NCBI RefSeq assembly: GCF_963678635.1
Contig: NC_087071.1
Coordinates: forward strand, 45,865,095 to 45,929,094
DNA length: 64,000 bases
Source of the DNA: Symsagittifera roscoffensis
Taxonomy: Eukaryota; Xenacoelomorpha; Acoela; Convolutidae
Direction of reading: 5' to 3'
The number at the start of each line of letters is the position of its first letter. Position 1 is the first letter of the stretch. A model generated the notes under the pieces. It worked only from the letters and a program-made list of their open reading frames with translations, did not search any database and was not told the DNA's origin. Of this stretch, positions 50,746 to 63,495 are shown piece by piece. Position numbers and translations under genes: made by a program.

Positions 50746-51540
50746 AATTAAATTAACATTTTCATCTCTTGAAGATATTTTCATAAACCGAACATTTTTT
50801 CAAAATTCATGCTGAAAAGCACTTGAACAAACTATGATTTTCAGCCATACAGAAATTCAGCCAATCAGGAACTTTTCCGAAACACCACCTCATTTTTAAC
50901 TATAACAAAGGACCACCAGGTCAAAAGTAAGCAAACCGCTAAACATTGACACCTGAAATAAACAAAGTCTCAATATTACAACCCTCCCCTATCAAGCAGT
51001 ACAAAGATCAACAATATTTTCCCAACTTAGACCTCAAAAATCCCTCAGGCAAAAATTTTAAATTAGCCTAAAGAACAAAATGTACATGATCATTTAGCCT
51101 AAAGTACGAATATCTCTTGGATACCCCCAATCATCCAATAAATAACAAGAAAACCAGGAAGACCCTTGAGAGCCCTCCAACTTTCCCTTATCAAAAGTTG
51201 CCGAAATCCAACTCACTTGTTAAAAAAACAATAAATAAACCGACCACACTCAAACTTAGCCCTAAAAAATAAAAAAAGATCGACGGAACGAATCAGTTCT
51301 TCAAATGCTTCTTTCTCAAACATTCAACAAATTTTAAAATATTCTTTTAAACCTTTTTTCAATCCTTTCAAATCTTTTCAAACTTTGTATAATCTTCAAT
51401 CTGATATTTTAGAAATATTTATCCTCTCCCTGATATTTTTTGCAACTTTTTCATCATTTTTTTCCTAGCCCAAACCTACGTTAATTTTTCCAAAATCATT
51501 GACCATCTCCTCAGGTACGATATTTCAATTCACTATCTAA
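50746..51540 (+). other. Spacer of decayed copy, with relic of small membrane ORF 1
   Basis: Counterpart of 38032-38863. The paired TTAGCCTAAAGTA motifs are kept. A hydrophobic frame starting MLLSQTFNKF near 51306 is interrupted by stops. Confidence 0.5.
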
Positions 51541-51729
51541 ATGTTCCAACATCTATTCAGTAGAACAGATGTTTTTCTTCTTTTCATAATCTTTCTCGCA
51601 TTTTCGACATCCCTCATAATGACAATATGAAAATGTATAAAAAAGACTATTCTAACCTTCGCATTAGCAACAATACTTTTAATCATTTTCATTCAAGAAT
51701 ATTACAAAAAAGACAAATTTTCCTCATGA
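51541..51729 (+). pseudogene. Relic of small membrane protein 2
   Basis: Starts MFQHLFSRTDVFLLF and keeps most residues of 38860-39048 (KCIKKTILTFALATILLIIF) with one TGA in the middle. The similarity confirms that the small ORF was under constraint. Confidence 0.6.
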
Positions 51730-51769
51730 ATAAATAATTTTTCCAATTTTTCCAAAATTGCTAATCAAC

Positions 51770-52870
51770 AGCCCCCACATCAGTCCCCACCAACAACGTC
51801 CTAAGAAACTCCAACAGCACCAAAAAATTGTCAAACAAATTACCCCCAATCATCAACAAGCATCTCTTTTCAAGACAATCCATACACATTTGAAGAAAAA
51901 CACGCACGATTGTCCGAACCACTAGAGTCAGTAAATCGCCAAGCATCTCTAAGCGAACCACAATACGAGCCAGTACATAATATATACCCCCCTCTCCAAC
52001 AAGATCTTAATAAAGCAAGACAGCCAAGTCAAAACCAAAACACACTCGAAAGAAACAGACAAATTACTCATCCAAGACGAAGTAAAAATTTGCAAACCCC
52101 CAGATTTCAATTCAACATACCTCCTTCACCAATAGCAAACCCTATAGACCTCTCCAGTAGCACAATTCAAAGTACTCCCCAGACCCCAACACAACAAAAC
52201 ACATCGAATATCCCTTCAGGTTATTTAGGTTCAACACCTATATCTGAACATCCCTCAGGCACTACAGAATATCTCCCATTTTGGATGACACAAGCTTTTA
52301 CTCAAGGCACACCAAATTAAGTAAACGACCCAATAGACGTTTCATTCGACACAACTTTGTCACTACCAGAAACTCTTTCACTCCCTTCAACCCCTTCCAT
52401 AACTCAAATCTCACAAACACCATTTCCTACAAATTTTCCTACAAATCTCGACGCCAGATATAGAGAAAATTCAACAAATAAGATACACCTACGATTAGAT
52501 TGGAATACGTTCGTAGCACCCCCTCCATTTTTTGGACAACATCACGAAAGTAACAGATTACACAACTGGGCACTAAACAGATTACAATATCGACAAGATA
52601 TCCACAAAGATATACAAGAAGATAACATACAAAAACTCACACAAGATAATCTCACACTAAAATTTGAAATCACATTAAGACTAAATAATATAATTCATTA
52701 TCCTTTATCCCTAGCCCCCCGAATATAACAGCTCAATCTTAACCTCCCCCATTTATAACCACAGAAATCATCTACAAATACGATAGATACACAAAAAAGA
52801 CAATTGGATTTTTCACTTTTTATAATCCATACTCAGGACTATCATACACATGTATCTTTAGAAGATACTA
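51770..52870 (+). pseudogene. ORF-X relic
   Basis: Homologous to 39057-40187, with stops near 51800, 52318 and 52726. The C-terminal block (NLDARYREN, LRLDWNTFVAPPP, NRLHNWALNRLQYRQDIH, YNPYSGLSYTCIF) is well kept. Confidence 0.75.
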
Positions 52871-55280
52871 ATTATCCAGACCTTACATAAATATGCAATA
52901 CATGAAGTCAACATTACATAAATATGCAATACATCAAATAACTCAATGCGAAACCGAACCACAATTAATAGAAACAACAAACATAATAGCTACACTTAAC
53001 TCAAAAGCACGAACTACAACACTATCAGACTACAACGGAAACAAAACAGACTAGATCATGAATCTTTCTACCAAAGTAACATCGAAAGATTATTACATCT
53101 TAGCCCTGACGATTGTAAAAACGAACTTGAACGATTAAAAATCATATCAAACAAAGGCGCAACGAGAAAATTGGTACACTTTCAAGTTTTTCCAGACTCT
53201 GCACATCAATCCGAAGTTGAAAGATACCAACGTCATATAAAACTAGACGACAAATTTCCCTTCCACGGAGCACATGGAAGATTAACTTACGATCTCCATG
53301 ATAAAAATTGGATACCACACATATAGAACAGACAACCCCTCAAATTGGAAAACCGACACTAAAATTAAAGGATAATCAAGAAAAAATGTTTTTTAATTGG
53401 AAAATACAACTTGAAAAAGTACACCTAACACGAGATTTAAAAGATGACACTATAATTTATCAAGGAATCAGACTCCCTTGCTAAAATGACCAAGGATACT
53501 GCGATCCTACTACACGAACACAAGCAACAATTGTTTGGTTTCCCGAAGACACCTGCATCACATTTCAGGCAGCAAAAATACACGCTAGAATGATAAAATT
53601 TGACCAAAAATATTTCATTGAACCAATCCCTTTTGAAGATGTGAATCCTGATCAACTCAGACATAGTAATTTTAAATTTAGAAACACTCATAATACCGAA
53701 AATAAACTGAAACGTTTTCAAATATACCCAGAAAAGGAACTTGCATGTAAATACACCTAACCACTTTACAAAACACTTTACAATTATACATCCAATGGCA
53801 ACATCTCACTCACCCAGCGACGAAAATTCATATATCCCAGTAAAATTTCTAAAAAAACACGATTAGATTGGTGGAAAAATAAAACAGACAAAAGCAGTAC
53901 ACGTTTACAAGAACTATCACTAATGAAAAACACTCATTTTGCCGCAATTCACTATGACATAAACCTGGACATGAAATTAGACTACACAATAAATAGAATC
54001 TTTCAAGAAATGTCTGTGACAGAACTTGAAACACTCCATCAGATATGCGAACTTGAACGCACACAAATTCTTCAATCACTTGCACTAGCAGTATCAAAAA
54101 TCCCTTACGCAGGATATTTACTGTCAGGTAATAGATCAAATTTTACTGATTACGCTTGAAACATTTTATGGTATTAAACTTGTACCAAAAACGTATCACC
54201 TTTATATGTTTTTGAAGACAAAAGATGCTAAAAAAGAATCCCAATATTCTACAAAAACAAAGTACATTTTGTTGATACATTCTCCCGAAGAACTTATTTT
54301 TGGTATACAGCAGTACCATGTGGATCAGAAAATAGCCACAATGTAGTACAATTGAACCCTGACGGAGATAAATACTACCTTCTCACACCATATCCTACAC
54401 TTATGCAACCACTAAAAAGTTTTCAGCAGAAAGCATAAGAGCTATTGCCCGCAATCCAATTATCGATTTACAATCGATCGGCATATACTCTAAATTCGAC
54501 ATTCGACACCACGTACATAGACAACAATTTCAAGAATTACTCACAAAAATGGACACTATACAACGACAATCTATAGATCAAAACCTACGCAAACTTGCAG
54601 AAACAGCAGGCTTTCCCCACATATACGCACAAGACTATAGCGGATGTTTTAAAGATATTAAAGATTACCTTTACTTAAATGGCGAAAAACACAGACCACA
54701 AGATATAAATATTTTTAGTTTTCTAAATTTGAAAAACGAACTTCTTGCCTTTCTAGGATGGCCCTACTTTGTCTTAGAAAGATTGACTATATTATACGCA
54801 ATGTTAAACTTTCTTGGATTTCTTTTCTCTCTCCTAAAAGGAATCTACAATACATGCGCAATACACACACAAGTAAACAAACAAGCAAGCGTAGCACGCA
54901 TGCTTTTTGCAGGATTTTTTGGAATTTTTTCTTCATCAATAAATAAAATACTTTTAGACGCTCAAATAAAAGAATACAAAACCAAGCTATCAACAGCACT
55001 AAACACAAATGACGATTCACAAAATAATACAAATAAAACGCCCACGGCACCACAACTACAAAATCTAAATCATAACCATCCCTTATCATTAGTACCACGA
55101 AATTTCAGAAATATAGCCCTAACAGACCTCATAACTTCGAGATCTAATTATCCACAAAGCCCAATTCAACACATATTAATCCAACAACCCAATATAGAAG
55201 ACACATACGAACAGATTATAGAACAGCCACATACCACTAACTTTCGTTCTCAGGACAGCCATCTTTTTAGCCCACGATGA
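52871..55280 (+). pseudogene. Envelope relic
   Basis: Homologous to 40175-42793. The signal peptide region is missing, and there is a short duplication of ATTACATAAATATGCAATAC at its start. Several stops interrupt the ectodomain. The last 243 codons (54549-55280), covering the C-terminal ectodomain, membrane segment and tail, are intact and very similar. The ATGA overlap with ORF-C is kept at 55277. Confidence 0.8.
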
Positions 55281-56991
55281 GCCGCCAGATTGGATCACTC
55301 CATCGCTCAATTTCCTACCCAGCCAACTTTCAAACCAACCTCACCATCATCCCACTTTTTGCTTTCCTTCCATCTCAATCACCTCATGATAAAACTTCAT
55401 CCAGCATGGATTCAGACACTAATTCAAACACAGCTGTATATAACACTATCTCCCAATTTAATAACTCCGATATCGAAAGCCCCGACTAATTTGCCAACTC
55501 CGAACCCAACCCATCTACATTTTCCCAACCTCCCTTTCAACCTATTCATTCCCAAGTCAAAATTGAACCCCTTCCCCTCCCTCTTCCATTTCAAATGTAA
55601 CACCCACATATTTCCCCTTAACCAGTGAACCATCCGATAACAACAGCTCACTAAATACACAAATAACTCACGAGCTTCATAAATCCATCACACTTCAACA
55701 ACAATTACAGCACCCTCTATCACTAACCGTTCACCAACTCTCACAATCTATAATATCATCCAACCCATCAACCACAACTCCCTCTTCACATTATACCCCT
55801 TCGCAATACCCAACTTCCTCATCAACTCCATCCTCCAGTACAAACTGAGCTTACCGAACCTTTGAAAGAGAATTTCCACATACTCCATCGCCATCTAACC
55901 CAGGAACATCCACAACATTTGTCAATCATCCGCTCCACACTAACACAAAATAATTTCTCCGAATATGTTTACCCTTTTTCCCCCAGTACACATATTTTCA
56001 TTCAGACCCCAATGACGAAAAATCAAATTATGTAAATGAGCACGTATTGTACCCTACACTTTCATGTACATCAAACTATCTCTTTACTAATCCAGTATCA
56101 CTACCATTATATAACACCCCTCATGACCACGAACTATACAGCACACAGCTCTATCTTCTAACAACAGCACTAACCCCCAAACACTTCACACAGATAGGAT
56201 ATAAACAATCACTAATCAAACTCAACGCACCCAAATCTAATGAATCTTCTATCGACTACTACGATCATAACATCATACGACCCAACGAAGACATCTTTCT
56301 AAACGACGACCAATTAGCTAATCCACAACTAACAGAAAAATTTATCATCAAAACACCATACGTTCTCACCCTCAACACTTTGGATAAAACATACGACAAC
56401 GTCATTTCAGCAGCACTCCGTGACATTCATGCTTATGATTCATACTTTAACAAATTCAACCAGTTTTCACTAACTTTTCATTTCCTCCCACCCAAAGAAC
56501 GTGATTTACGCTGTTCACACGACGTCATGTTACCAACTAAACAAACACACACGTACACTTACTACCAGTTCATCCAACATCCTTACACTCATAATACACC
56601 AGCACGACAACTTCACCATAGATATCAATACATTAACTCTAAATACACCTCACCACTTTTTCTTAATTTCACCTATTGTATTAAAGACACTAACCTACAG
56701 GACATCATCCGCAATTACGATCCCATTAGCCAGATGTATATGTTCTGTCCCCTAACCAAGCTCTTCAACGTAGACGAATCCCGCCCACTAATCGTCCCAC
56801 ACGAGTTCATCCAGCCCGTTGAAGTGCCAGTCCTAGAATTCATATATAACACTCGACCTTTTCAAAGACGCTTCTTTATATTTTCAATATTCACTTGCCC
56901 ACAAATTCTATCCACAATCGCTCAGCTGGCCCACGAAGAATTGTTCAAAATAATGAATTTAAGTTTTAACTTCCATCGAAAACAACTCTAA
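55277..56991 (+). pseudogene. ORF-C relic, C-terminal part intact
   Basis: The start ATGA is kept (MSRQIGSLHRS), stops follow at about 55487 and in the Ser/Pro-rich part, and from 56047 to 56991 a 314-codon frame preserves the globular region. The C-terminus reads directly into ILSTIAQLAHEELFKIMN, where the intact element has an intron-like gap; about 600 bases are missing here relative to that copy. Confidence 0.75.
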
Positions 56992-58087
56992 CCAGTTTTA
57001 ACACGTTTCAAACTTCCTTTAACCCGGTTGGAAAGCAATTATATAATAATCCAAACTAACCAACGCAAGCTTACTAAGCTCCACATACCACAACCTAACA
57101 GCATGACTATGAACAGAAAACCCACGGTACCCAAACTGGATTAACACCAGCTTAGAACTGGATAAATTCTTCTTTTGAAGACTATTCTTAAGTCTGAACA
57201 CAAAAGAACAAAACACCAAAAAGTCGAAAGACAAACCCAAAACAAACAATTTGATTTTTGAGAAAAAGACACAACTAAGACAACAAAAGAAAAAACCAGT
57301 AATAAAAAAGGCACGAAACGTTGAACTAAAACAGGACCCTCCAAAAAAGAGCATGAAATTATACCCTGACTCCTGGCCGAATCCACCAAAGAGGACGTCC
57401 TGAGCATGCTTTATAGCCGGCGTCACCCACCGTGCTACATCCACGCTTTGTGACACAACTCTTTTTTTGACGAGAGATACTCAAGTGTGAGTAGCTTTTA
57501 AAAATCACCGAACTAAATAATAACGCTTTTGCGATAAAAACTAATACAAGATCATGACTAAAAACAAGGTTAACTAAGATTTATATATGTAAAAAATCAA
57601 ATGCAGTATATAGATAACATACAGCCCAAAGACTAGCAGCAAGGAACTTGACAACCCAATCACACTCCAACTACGGAATGGCAAGACACACCTGACATGC
57701 TACCTACAGTCACTACACTCAACGGATTTAAAGTACGACTTGGCATCGCAGTAAAGGAAACCCATTGCAACCGAACAATGGCAATCTCGATGTTCAAGTA
57801 TACGTACAGATCCAAGTCACCAGGCACTGCATCCAAAGTCAAATTACATGACACTCCCGAATATGATTGGAACATTGCTGTTCTCTAAAATCAACCAGAT
57901 CAACACTCATCACAACCGATCAGAAATCATGAAATCATAATACGATCTACCGAAACTATCGTGATAACATCTCTTCTTCCAAAACAGAAAAAAGAATATG
58001 TTCGCTACCTCTAAAGAAAAACACTATCATCCATCCTTCACTACAATAGAACATTGAGAAACTAAAACTCTGTAAACCCTGGACGGG
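56992..58087 (+). other. 3' region of decayed copy
   Basis: Conserved with 45066-46205, including the AGGACGTCCT/GAGCATGCT palindromes at 57392-57410. No gene. Confidence 0.5.
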
Positions 58088-58466
58088 TGGAACCAGATCT
58101 AAACTAGTATTTATTCATTGGTTATTATTATGATATTTTATCTCTATAAAATATTAAATACTAACCAATCATACTCCATCAAACTAACAACCCACTTATT
58201 TGTAAGTGTTGCAACTACTTGTAGTTTCAACACCAGAACAATTTGAGTTATACTTAGAATACAGTTGTTCTCATTCTGGAACTAACTCGCGTAAACCGGT
58301 GTACACTAGATCTATTGAGACTAGGAGATATAAGAGTAAGATAATATTGGTATTAGACTAAGAAGTTGCACGAATCTATCCGGCCGAAAATAAGATAGCG
58401 TGACGAGCAGACGGTGTACCTTATCTGAAATTACTCTATGAGTTATAACCAAAAGGATATAACTCA
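58088..58466 (+). repeat. 3' LTR of decayed copy
   Basis: Starts TGGAACCAGATCTAAACTAG and ends GGATATAACTCA. It shares ACAACCCACTTATTTGTAAGTG, GTTGCACGAATCTATCCGG and GACGGTGTACC with the 46206 LTR, but is shorter and clearly diverged. Confidence 0.85.
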
Positions 58467-59239
58467 CTTGGAATAGTCTTGTCTCAAATTTTCCATTTTA
58501 ACTTGTTTTAATACTTGAAAATAGAAGATTGATGGAGGAGAAAGTGAATTGCTTATTAGGTTAAAAAGAAGGATTTTACAGGTGTTTTAACTGCTTAAGT
58601 AGAAATATTTCAACAAATTAAAGACGAAGGCAGAAAATTATTTTTAAGGGATTTAGGTATACGGTTTCTGAAAACAAATGACAATTAATCTAAAATCAAC
58701 AAATATACCTAATATCAGTACTCTGAACTCCATTTAAAAAGTCTGGAATCCAGCGACTTTTAATGAAATTGGTTTCAACAGCGAAAACGCATTTATCGTT
58801 GGGTTCAAGAACAACAGATAATTTGTCAGTATTTTGTGTCAGCAGCATTATTTTTACTCTCCAGTTAGAAAAAACTAATAACACAGTAAAAGAAATGTCC
58901 GTGAGAATTCAGAAGCGAGCAATCACAAGTTTGTGCTTTTATTTGAAACCGAGTTTGGCGTCGTATAGTAAGCCTAAAACACACTTTATAAATAAAATTC
59001 AAATCAAAATTTTGCAATTTTTGGGGTATAAGCAACGGAAAGCAACATTTTTTTAAAACAAGCGTGACAAGCGAGTCAGAAAAAAAGAAAAGTTCGAGGT
59101 TAAATTTCAAGATTTTTGACTTTTTTTCGCCTTTTAGCAGAATGTTAATTTACGCTCGGATATAAATAGTATTGAATTTTGACGGTGGCTTGATGCAAGG
59201 AAATTGTTAGGATGAACTTTTCAAGATTGCGACGTTAAT
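58467..59239. other. Intergenic, no gene seen
   Basis: AT-rich. A 97-codon plus-strand frame at 58763-59056 has no recognisable domain. This stretch may hold the promoter of the gene at 59240. Confidence 0.4.
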
Positions 59240-60364
59240 TTGAATGAAGAAATTGCCAACGACTTGAAAAAGCAGCAAGATTATGAAGCTGAAGTGAAAG
59301 TATACCGAGCTCTTGAAAAACTAGACGAGCCAATCATGGTACTGCATGGACTAAAATATACTCATTTCCAATTTAGAGTTTGGGACTCAAAGCATATCCC
59401 AAAAATTTGCTCATCGAGCCAAACTACTCCCAGCTGTAAAAAATCGGAGAAGGATAAAATTGAAGGAGAACATGATTTTGTTGTGATAGGTCCAGATTAT
59501 GTTGTTCTTATTGAGGTGAAAAACCCTTCTAGTAATGAAATAAATTCTGCAGTTGCAAAAGTTGACTTGCAATTTGAAAATGCTGCAAAACTTATCGGCG
59601 CAATTGCTGAAAAAACTAAAACAGCTGCACAATCTTCAATGAACTTGTTCCAAATAGTAGCGTTTCCTAATTTGGGTCGAAACGACCTTCCTTCTGTTAT
59701 TGAGAAATCGAAGAAAAATATATCTGATGAAAACGCATTTGGTGAAAATGCAGAAAATCGTCTTGTGATTAACAAGGATCACTTGAAAAACTTCAGTTTG
59801 TTTTGGAATGACGAAGTTAAAAGAAGTTCTCCTTGGCAGCGAGTTTGCGGCGATATTGATAAAATACAATGTGTGCTGCTTCGGCTGTTCGCCAACGCAA
59901 ACACTGGCCGAGCCATAGATGAAAAGAAAGTAAGTCTCGCCGAATGTGTGCGTGATATTGACCAAAAACTGCGAGACGGCGAGATCACTTTTAGGACCCA
60001 AAAACGACCTCCCAACCCGAAAGTACTAAGAACTAGTGAGCTACCTCTTGTTGAGGGAATTAACATATTCCAGGACTGTTTGGGCCTTGAGTATATTACG
60101 ACAGAGCAATGGGAAGCCTATCAGAGCCCAAGTGAGCATTTGATCATAAGTGGTCCATGTGGTTCTGGCAAAACTTTGATTTTACTGGCAAGGATCATTC
60201 GAGTGGCCCTTACTAAACCTGATTCCAAGATCGTGTTTTTTGTCGCGAACGAAATGAAACTCACCAATTATACCGAAATTTTCAGAAATACTCCAATCGA
60301 TTTTCTCATAATCGATGCCCAGGTTGACCATCATACGAAAATTCCCATAATCTTAGAATCTTAG
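59240..60364 (+). CDS. NERD-like nuclease plus P-loop (SF1 helicase-like) protein, short
   Basis: A 374-aa frame with an ATG. Residues about 15-140 look like a NERD/PD-(D/E)XK nuclease: E near 18-20, GEHDFVVIGPDYVVLIEVKN giving D79 and E92-x-K94. Residues 288-312 contain a Q-motif-like TTEQWEAY and Walker A GPCGSGKT (305-312), and DFLIIDAQ near 354-361 could be a weak Walker B. SF1 helicases are several hundred residues longer, so the C-terminal half is missing or lies in further exons. NERD-helicase fusions occur in DNA-processing and defence proteins; here only a role in nucleic-acid metabolism can be inferred. Codon use and GC fit a host gene and not the flanking retroelements. Confidence 0.65.
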   Translation: MNEEIANDLKKQQDYEAEVKVYRALEKLDEPIMVLHGLKYTHFQFRVWDSKHIPKICSSSQTTPSCKKSEKDKIEGEHDFVVIGPDYVVLIEVKNPSSNEINSAVAKVDLQFENAAKLIGAIAEKTKTAAQSSMNLFQIVAFPNLGRNDLPSVIEKSKKNISDENAFGENAENRLVINKDHLKNFSLFWNDEVKRSSPWQRVCGDIDKIQCVLLRLFANANTGRAIDEKKVSLAECVRDIDQKLRDGEITFRTQKRPPNPKVLRTSELPLVEGINIFQDCLGLEYITTEQWEAYQSPSEHLIISGPCGSGKTLILLARIIRVALTKPDSKIVFFVANEMKLTNYTEIFRNTPIDFLIIDAQVDHHTKIPIILES

Positions 60365-61261
60365 AGCTTCTAATTAAGACTTTTTAAGCAGATTCATTTA
60401 TTTTATCGCTTCGTTATCAGATTTCGAAAAGAAACTTTTTCCCTGAGAGCAAAACATAAAAATTAGAAAGAAATGGCTAAAAGATTTTGAATTTGTTCTT
60501 ATACAGGTTAAAAATGATTTTAAAAATTTACTATTTTTGTTTCGACTTTCGAAGAAGGCGATAGAAAATTTATGCTCGGGATGGTTTTATTTCTCCGGGC
60601 AATTTTTTGATTTTTTGACAAGCAGCTTATGATATAAACGTCTTGCTGTCGTGAACTCGAATTTAAAAAATATTCTGCCAATGATCATTTTCCGGCTTAA
60701 GAATTGCCTTTTAACTAATTTGCGATAAGTAATGAGCGATAATATTGGTGTTAGCGATGCTTAAGCGGAGATTCAATCCGTGTTAGTAATCTTTCAAACT
60801 GAATTGGGGCATACTACATAATAAATTTGTATATGCGAAATATAAAACTTGTACTTAACATAGCGTGTGAGGAATGGTTCTTCGAAAAAAAATCCCAAAG
60901 TACACTTTCTGTGCCTAAATCACACTTTCGTTGAAAAACCTTCACCCGAGTGATGGTTGCGCCATGTCGAACCTTTTCATATGAGAATTTCTATTACCGA
61001 ATCCGAACGGATTGGTATATGATAATTCATAACTGAAAGTAAGTACAAACAAATGATCTGTTAAGTCGTTTATTGACTTCTGCGCTTATATCTCAGGCTC
61101 TTGGTTCGCTTATTTTATACAAAGTCAATTGACCAGCAGAAATTTATTCATCACAGTGAGTCTATAATTATAATATAAATAATGAACATAAGTTAAAAAA
61201 AATTTCAATCCGTACCGGATGAAAATCCCCCTTGAAAAAATAAACTGAATTTTTGAAGTCT
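60365..61261. other. Intergenic, no gene seen
   Basis: AT-rich; no frame, RNA or repeat that I can support. Missing helicase exons of the upstream gene were looked for by eye and not found. Confidence 0.4.
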
Positions 61262-61456
61262 CTATGGGACTGATTGAGTTTTATAGTCCTCGGGGAACTC
61301 TCTCATCTGAAATTTCTTCTTTGGTGCTCGTTTTAGTTTTTCCATTTCATCATCGTTGTCGTCTTCTAGTTGTTTCTCATGCGCCTCGTTTGATATCTCT
61401 TCTTTTTTGAACGCATTGTCTTCTTTTCCGCCTTTTTTCGATCGGTAGTATCTCAT
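61262..61456 (-). CDS. Short acidic/basic low-complexity ORF
   Basis: A 64-codon frame of alternating Lys/Glu/Asp stretches (KRAPKKKFQMREFPEDYKT at the end). Not recognised; might be a fragment of the same gene as the minus-strand ORFs at 61748-63126. Confidence 0.25.
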   Translation of the reverse strand: MRYYRSKKGGKEDNAFKKEEISNEAHEKQLEDDNDDEMEKLKRAPKKKFQMREFPEDYKTQSVP

Positions 61457-61747
61457 TGTCAGCCTGAGTATCCCTGTTTGTACTGACCACGGCGGAAATA
61501 AGATCTACTGTCTCCGTAGGGTTCTCTTTTTGTTTCATTTTTCTCGCCTAAAGGAATTTGACACACGCTTGAAACTCGGATGAATTGTCGTTAAAGCCCA
61601 TTTCTTGAATTAGATTTTGGCTTTGGTTCTGCTGGCGTCATTTCCAGTGGTGACTCGATACTACATTGTTTTTTTGGACTTGTGTTTTTTCATTGATCGT
61701 GTTCAATTAAACAAGCTTATTCAAACGAATGCCTTGGCTAGGGTGGA

Positions 61748-62263
61748 TTACTGTGTATGACCAATTTTCTGGTTGGTTCGTTGATTGTTGCTGCTATGGC
61801 TGTCTTTTTTTGCGTTTAGTTGTTTTGGTGACGGTGCGGAGTTTTCAGATGTGGTTGAAGACTCTTCTTCGCTCGATGATGATGCTTTTTCTGGAATTTT
61901 CAGAGTTTTGTTGTCTCGCTGGTTTGTTTTGTTTTCGGCCTGAAAATTCTTTCGCCGCGCGGGTTTTCTTGGTTGTGGTCTACCGCCAGTTCTTTTTCCT
62001 GTTGGTTCTGCACGTCTCTTCGTTGGACTTTTTTGCTGACTGTGTTCATTTTCCGGTACTTTTGGTCTCTGAGATTGCTGGCTTGTGGACGTTGTTGCTT
62101 CCACCCGTTGATGATCCGATGGTTGCTCCGAGAATCGTTTGACAGCGACTTCGCCCTCTGACCATGTATGTAGGTCGTGCAAATTTTCATCAGTCAGTGG
62201 CAGTTTTCTTAGATTTTCTCGATCTTGTTCTTTCCACTGCCGGCAATTTTGTGGCATCTGCAC
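61748..62263 (-). CDS. Low-complexity Lys/Ser/Gln-rich ORF, unknown
   Basis: A 171-codon frame beginning with WKEQDRENLRKLPLTDENLHDL, then a long disordered stretch rich in Ser, Gln, Pro, Arg and Lys. No domain recognised. Together with the two minus-strand frames upstream (62444-63126) it could be exons or the broken pieces of one gene. Confidence 0.35.
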   Translation of the reverse strand: MQMPQNCRQWKEQDRENLRKLPLTDENLHDLHTWSEGEVAVKRFSEQPSDHQRVEATTSTSQQSQRPKVPENEHSQQKSPTKRRAEPTGKRTGGRPQPRKPARRKNFQAENKTNQRDNKTLKIPEKASSSSEEESSTTSENSAPSPKQLNAKKDSHSSNNQRTNQKIGHTQ

Positions 62264-62443
62264 TACTGAGCGATTTATGAGCGGGAAACAAACATGCTAG
62301 CATAGGTCCAGCATGGCCGCAGACCCAGGGTGTGTCAGATACATATTTTCTAGTTCTGTGTGTCGGAGTTGGGTTGGTTACACTATCCGTTCGTCGATTA
62401 GCAGACAGTCCTCTCTTATATGCTGTCTGTTCCGGATGTTGTA

Positions 62444-63126
62444 CTAGTACTGTTCATATGAAATCTTCATTGCGTCCCAATCCCGTTTCTTGAAAAAGTT
62501 TAGTAGGGCAAGCATGTTTCTATCGCGATGAGGTTGACTCCAAGAACTTTTTGTAGTTTTCCACCGAGTAGAGGTGCATCCTCCTCCATCTCTGTATTTG
62601 TTCCTCTTTCCAGCGTTGCGACCAGTCCCTCCGTGAGTGTCCTCCAGATGTGTTTGATGAGTTGTCATAGTCGGAGGATCTATGTTGGTCAGTAGCTCCT
62701 CCTGGCTATGCTGTGATGGGTCCACGCGGCTCACGCAGTACTCATACACTTCATGGACTTCTTTTGGTAGTTCGTCCGGATGGTTGTTTCCTTGTTATAG
62801 TTGTTGGACGCTCTCTGTGTGACTGCTGATTTTTCTGTTTGTGAGGTTCGGCTGCTGGATTGAATTTCCTTTTGTGTTTTCTTTGGCGGTTGTTTTTCTG
62901 CGGCGGCGTTGTTGTCGTCGCTGAAGATGACTTTTGGAATGAACGATTGCTTCTTATATGAGCTCGTTAATAGTTCTCTCGCGTCTTTGACTTCTGACTG
63001 GGAGAGGGTTTGATTGTGGTGTTCGCCTAAAGTGATGTCCAATTTTGGTAGATTGTTGCTGTTGTTTTCTGTCGATGGCACAGCGGGTCTAACAAACTTT
63101 CCTCTTGGTCTGAATATCCTTGCCAT
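62444..63126 (-). pseudogene. Two overlapping minus-strand frames, probably one broken gene
   Basis: The frame 63126-62731 starts MARIFRPRGKFVRPAVP and is polar and basic. Near 62750 the sensible sequence moves to another frame (VYEYCVSRVDPSQHSQEELL) and ends at 62444 after LALLNFFKKRDWDAMKISYEQY. Frame changes near 62750 and 62590 suggest a pseudogene or unrecognised introns. I do not know the family. Confidence 0.35.
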
Positions 63127-63495
63127 TTGGTGTCCTTTCTGCTTTTGAGTATGGAATGGTTTTTTTTATTGTACTGATCAGATTCTATCTGATTAGGTTG
63201 GGAGCGTTCGGAAATTGCGGATTAATTGAGGTTTATGTGAGATTTTGAACGGCTTTTTAGTGTTCTTTCATTTTCCGAGCTCTTTTTGAGCAACCGATAT
63301 CGTGCTCGATTCTGATTGGCTAAATTGTTTTGTTTGATGTTGTCAATCATTTCTAGATAGTTATGAATGAGTTAATTGACACCACTCCAAAATCCTCATC
63401 GTACACACTTGGGGGTATAGCCAACACAACCACATTTTGTGACATAAAGTCTTCTTAACCAATTTTTGTTCCACTGTGTTTTATGTCAAAGTTGA
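63127..63495. other. Intergenic, no gene seen
   Basis: AT-rich, no supported feature between the broken minus-strand gene and the RNase H relic. Confidence 0.3.

Larger units (their letters stand above)
47758..58466 (+). mobile_element. Decayed, 5'-truncated second copy of the complex element
   Basis: Follows the gap and ends in an LTR at 58088-58466. It contains, in the same order as 27700-46613, RT to integrase, the small membrane ORF, ORF-X, env, ORF-C and the structured 3' region. Stops and frameshifts are scattered throughout, and the LTR has clearly diverged, so it is an older insertion. Confidence 0.9.
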
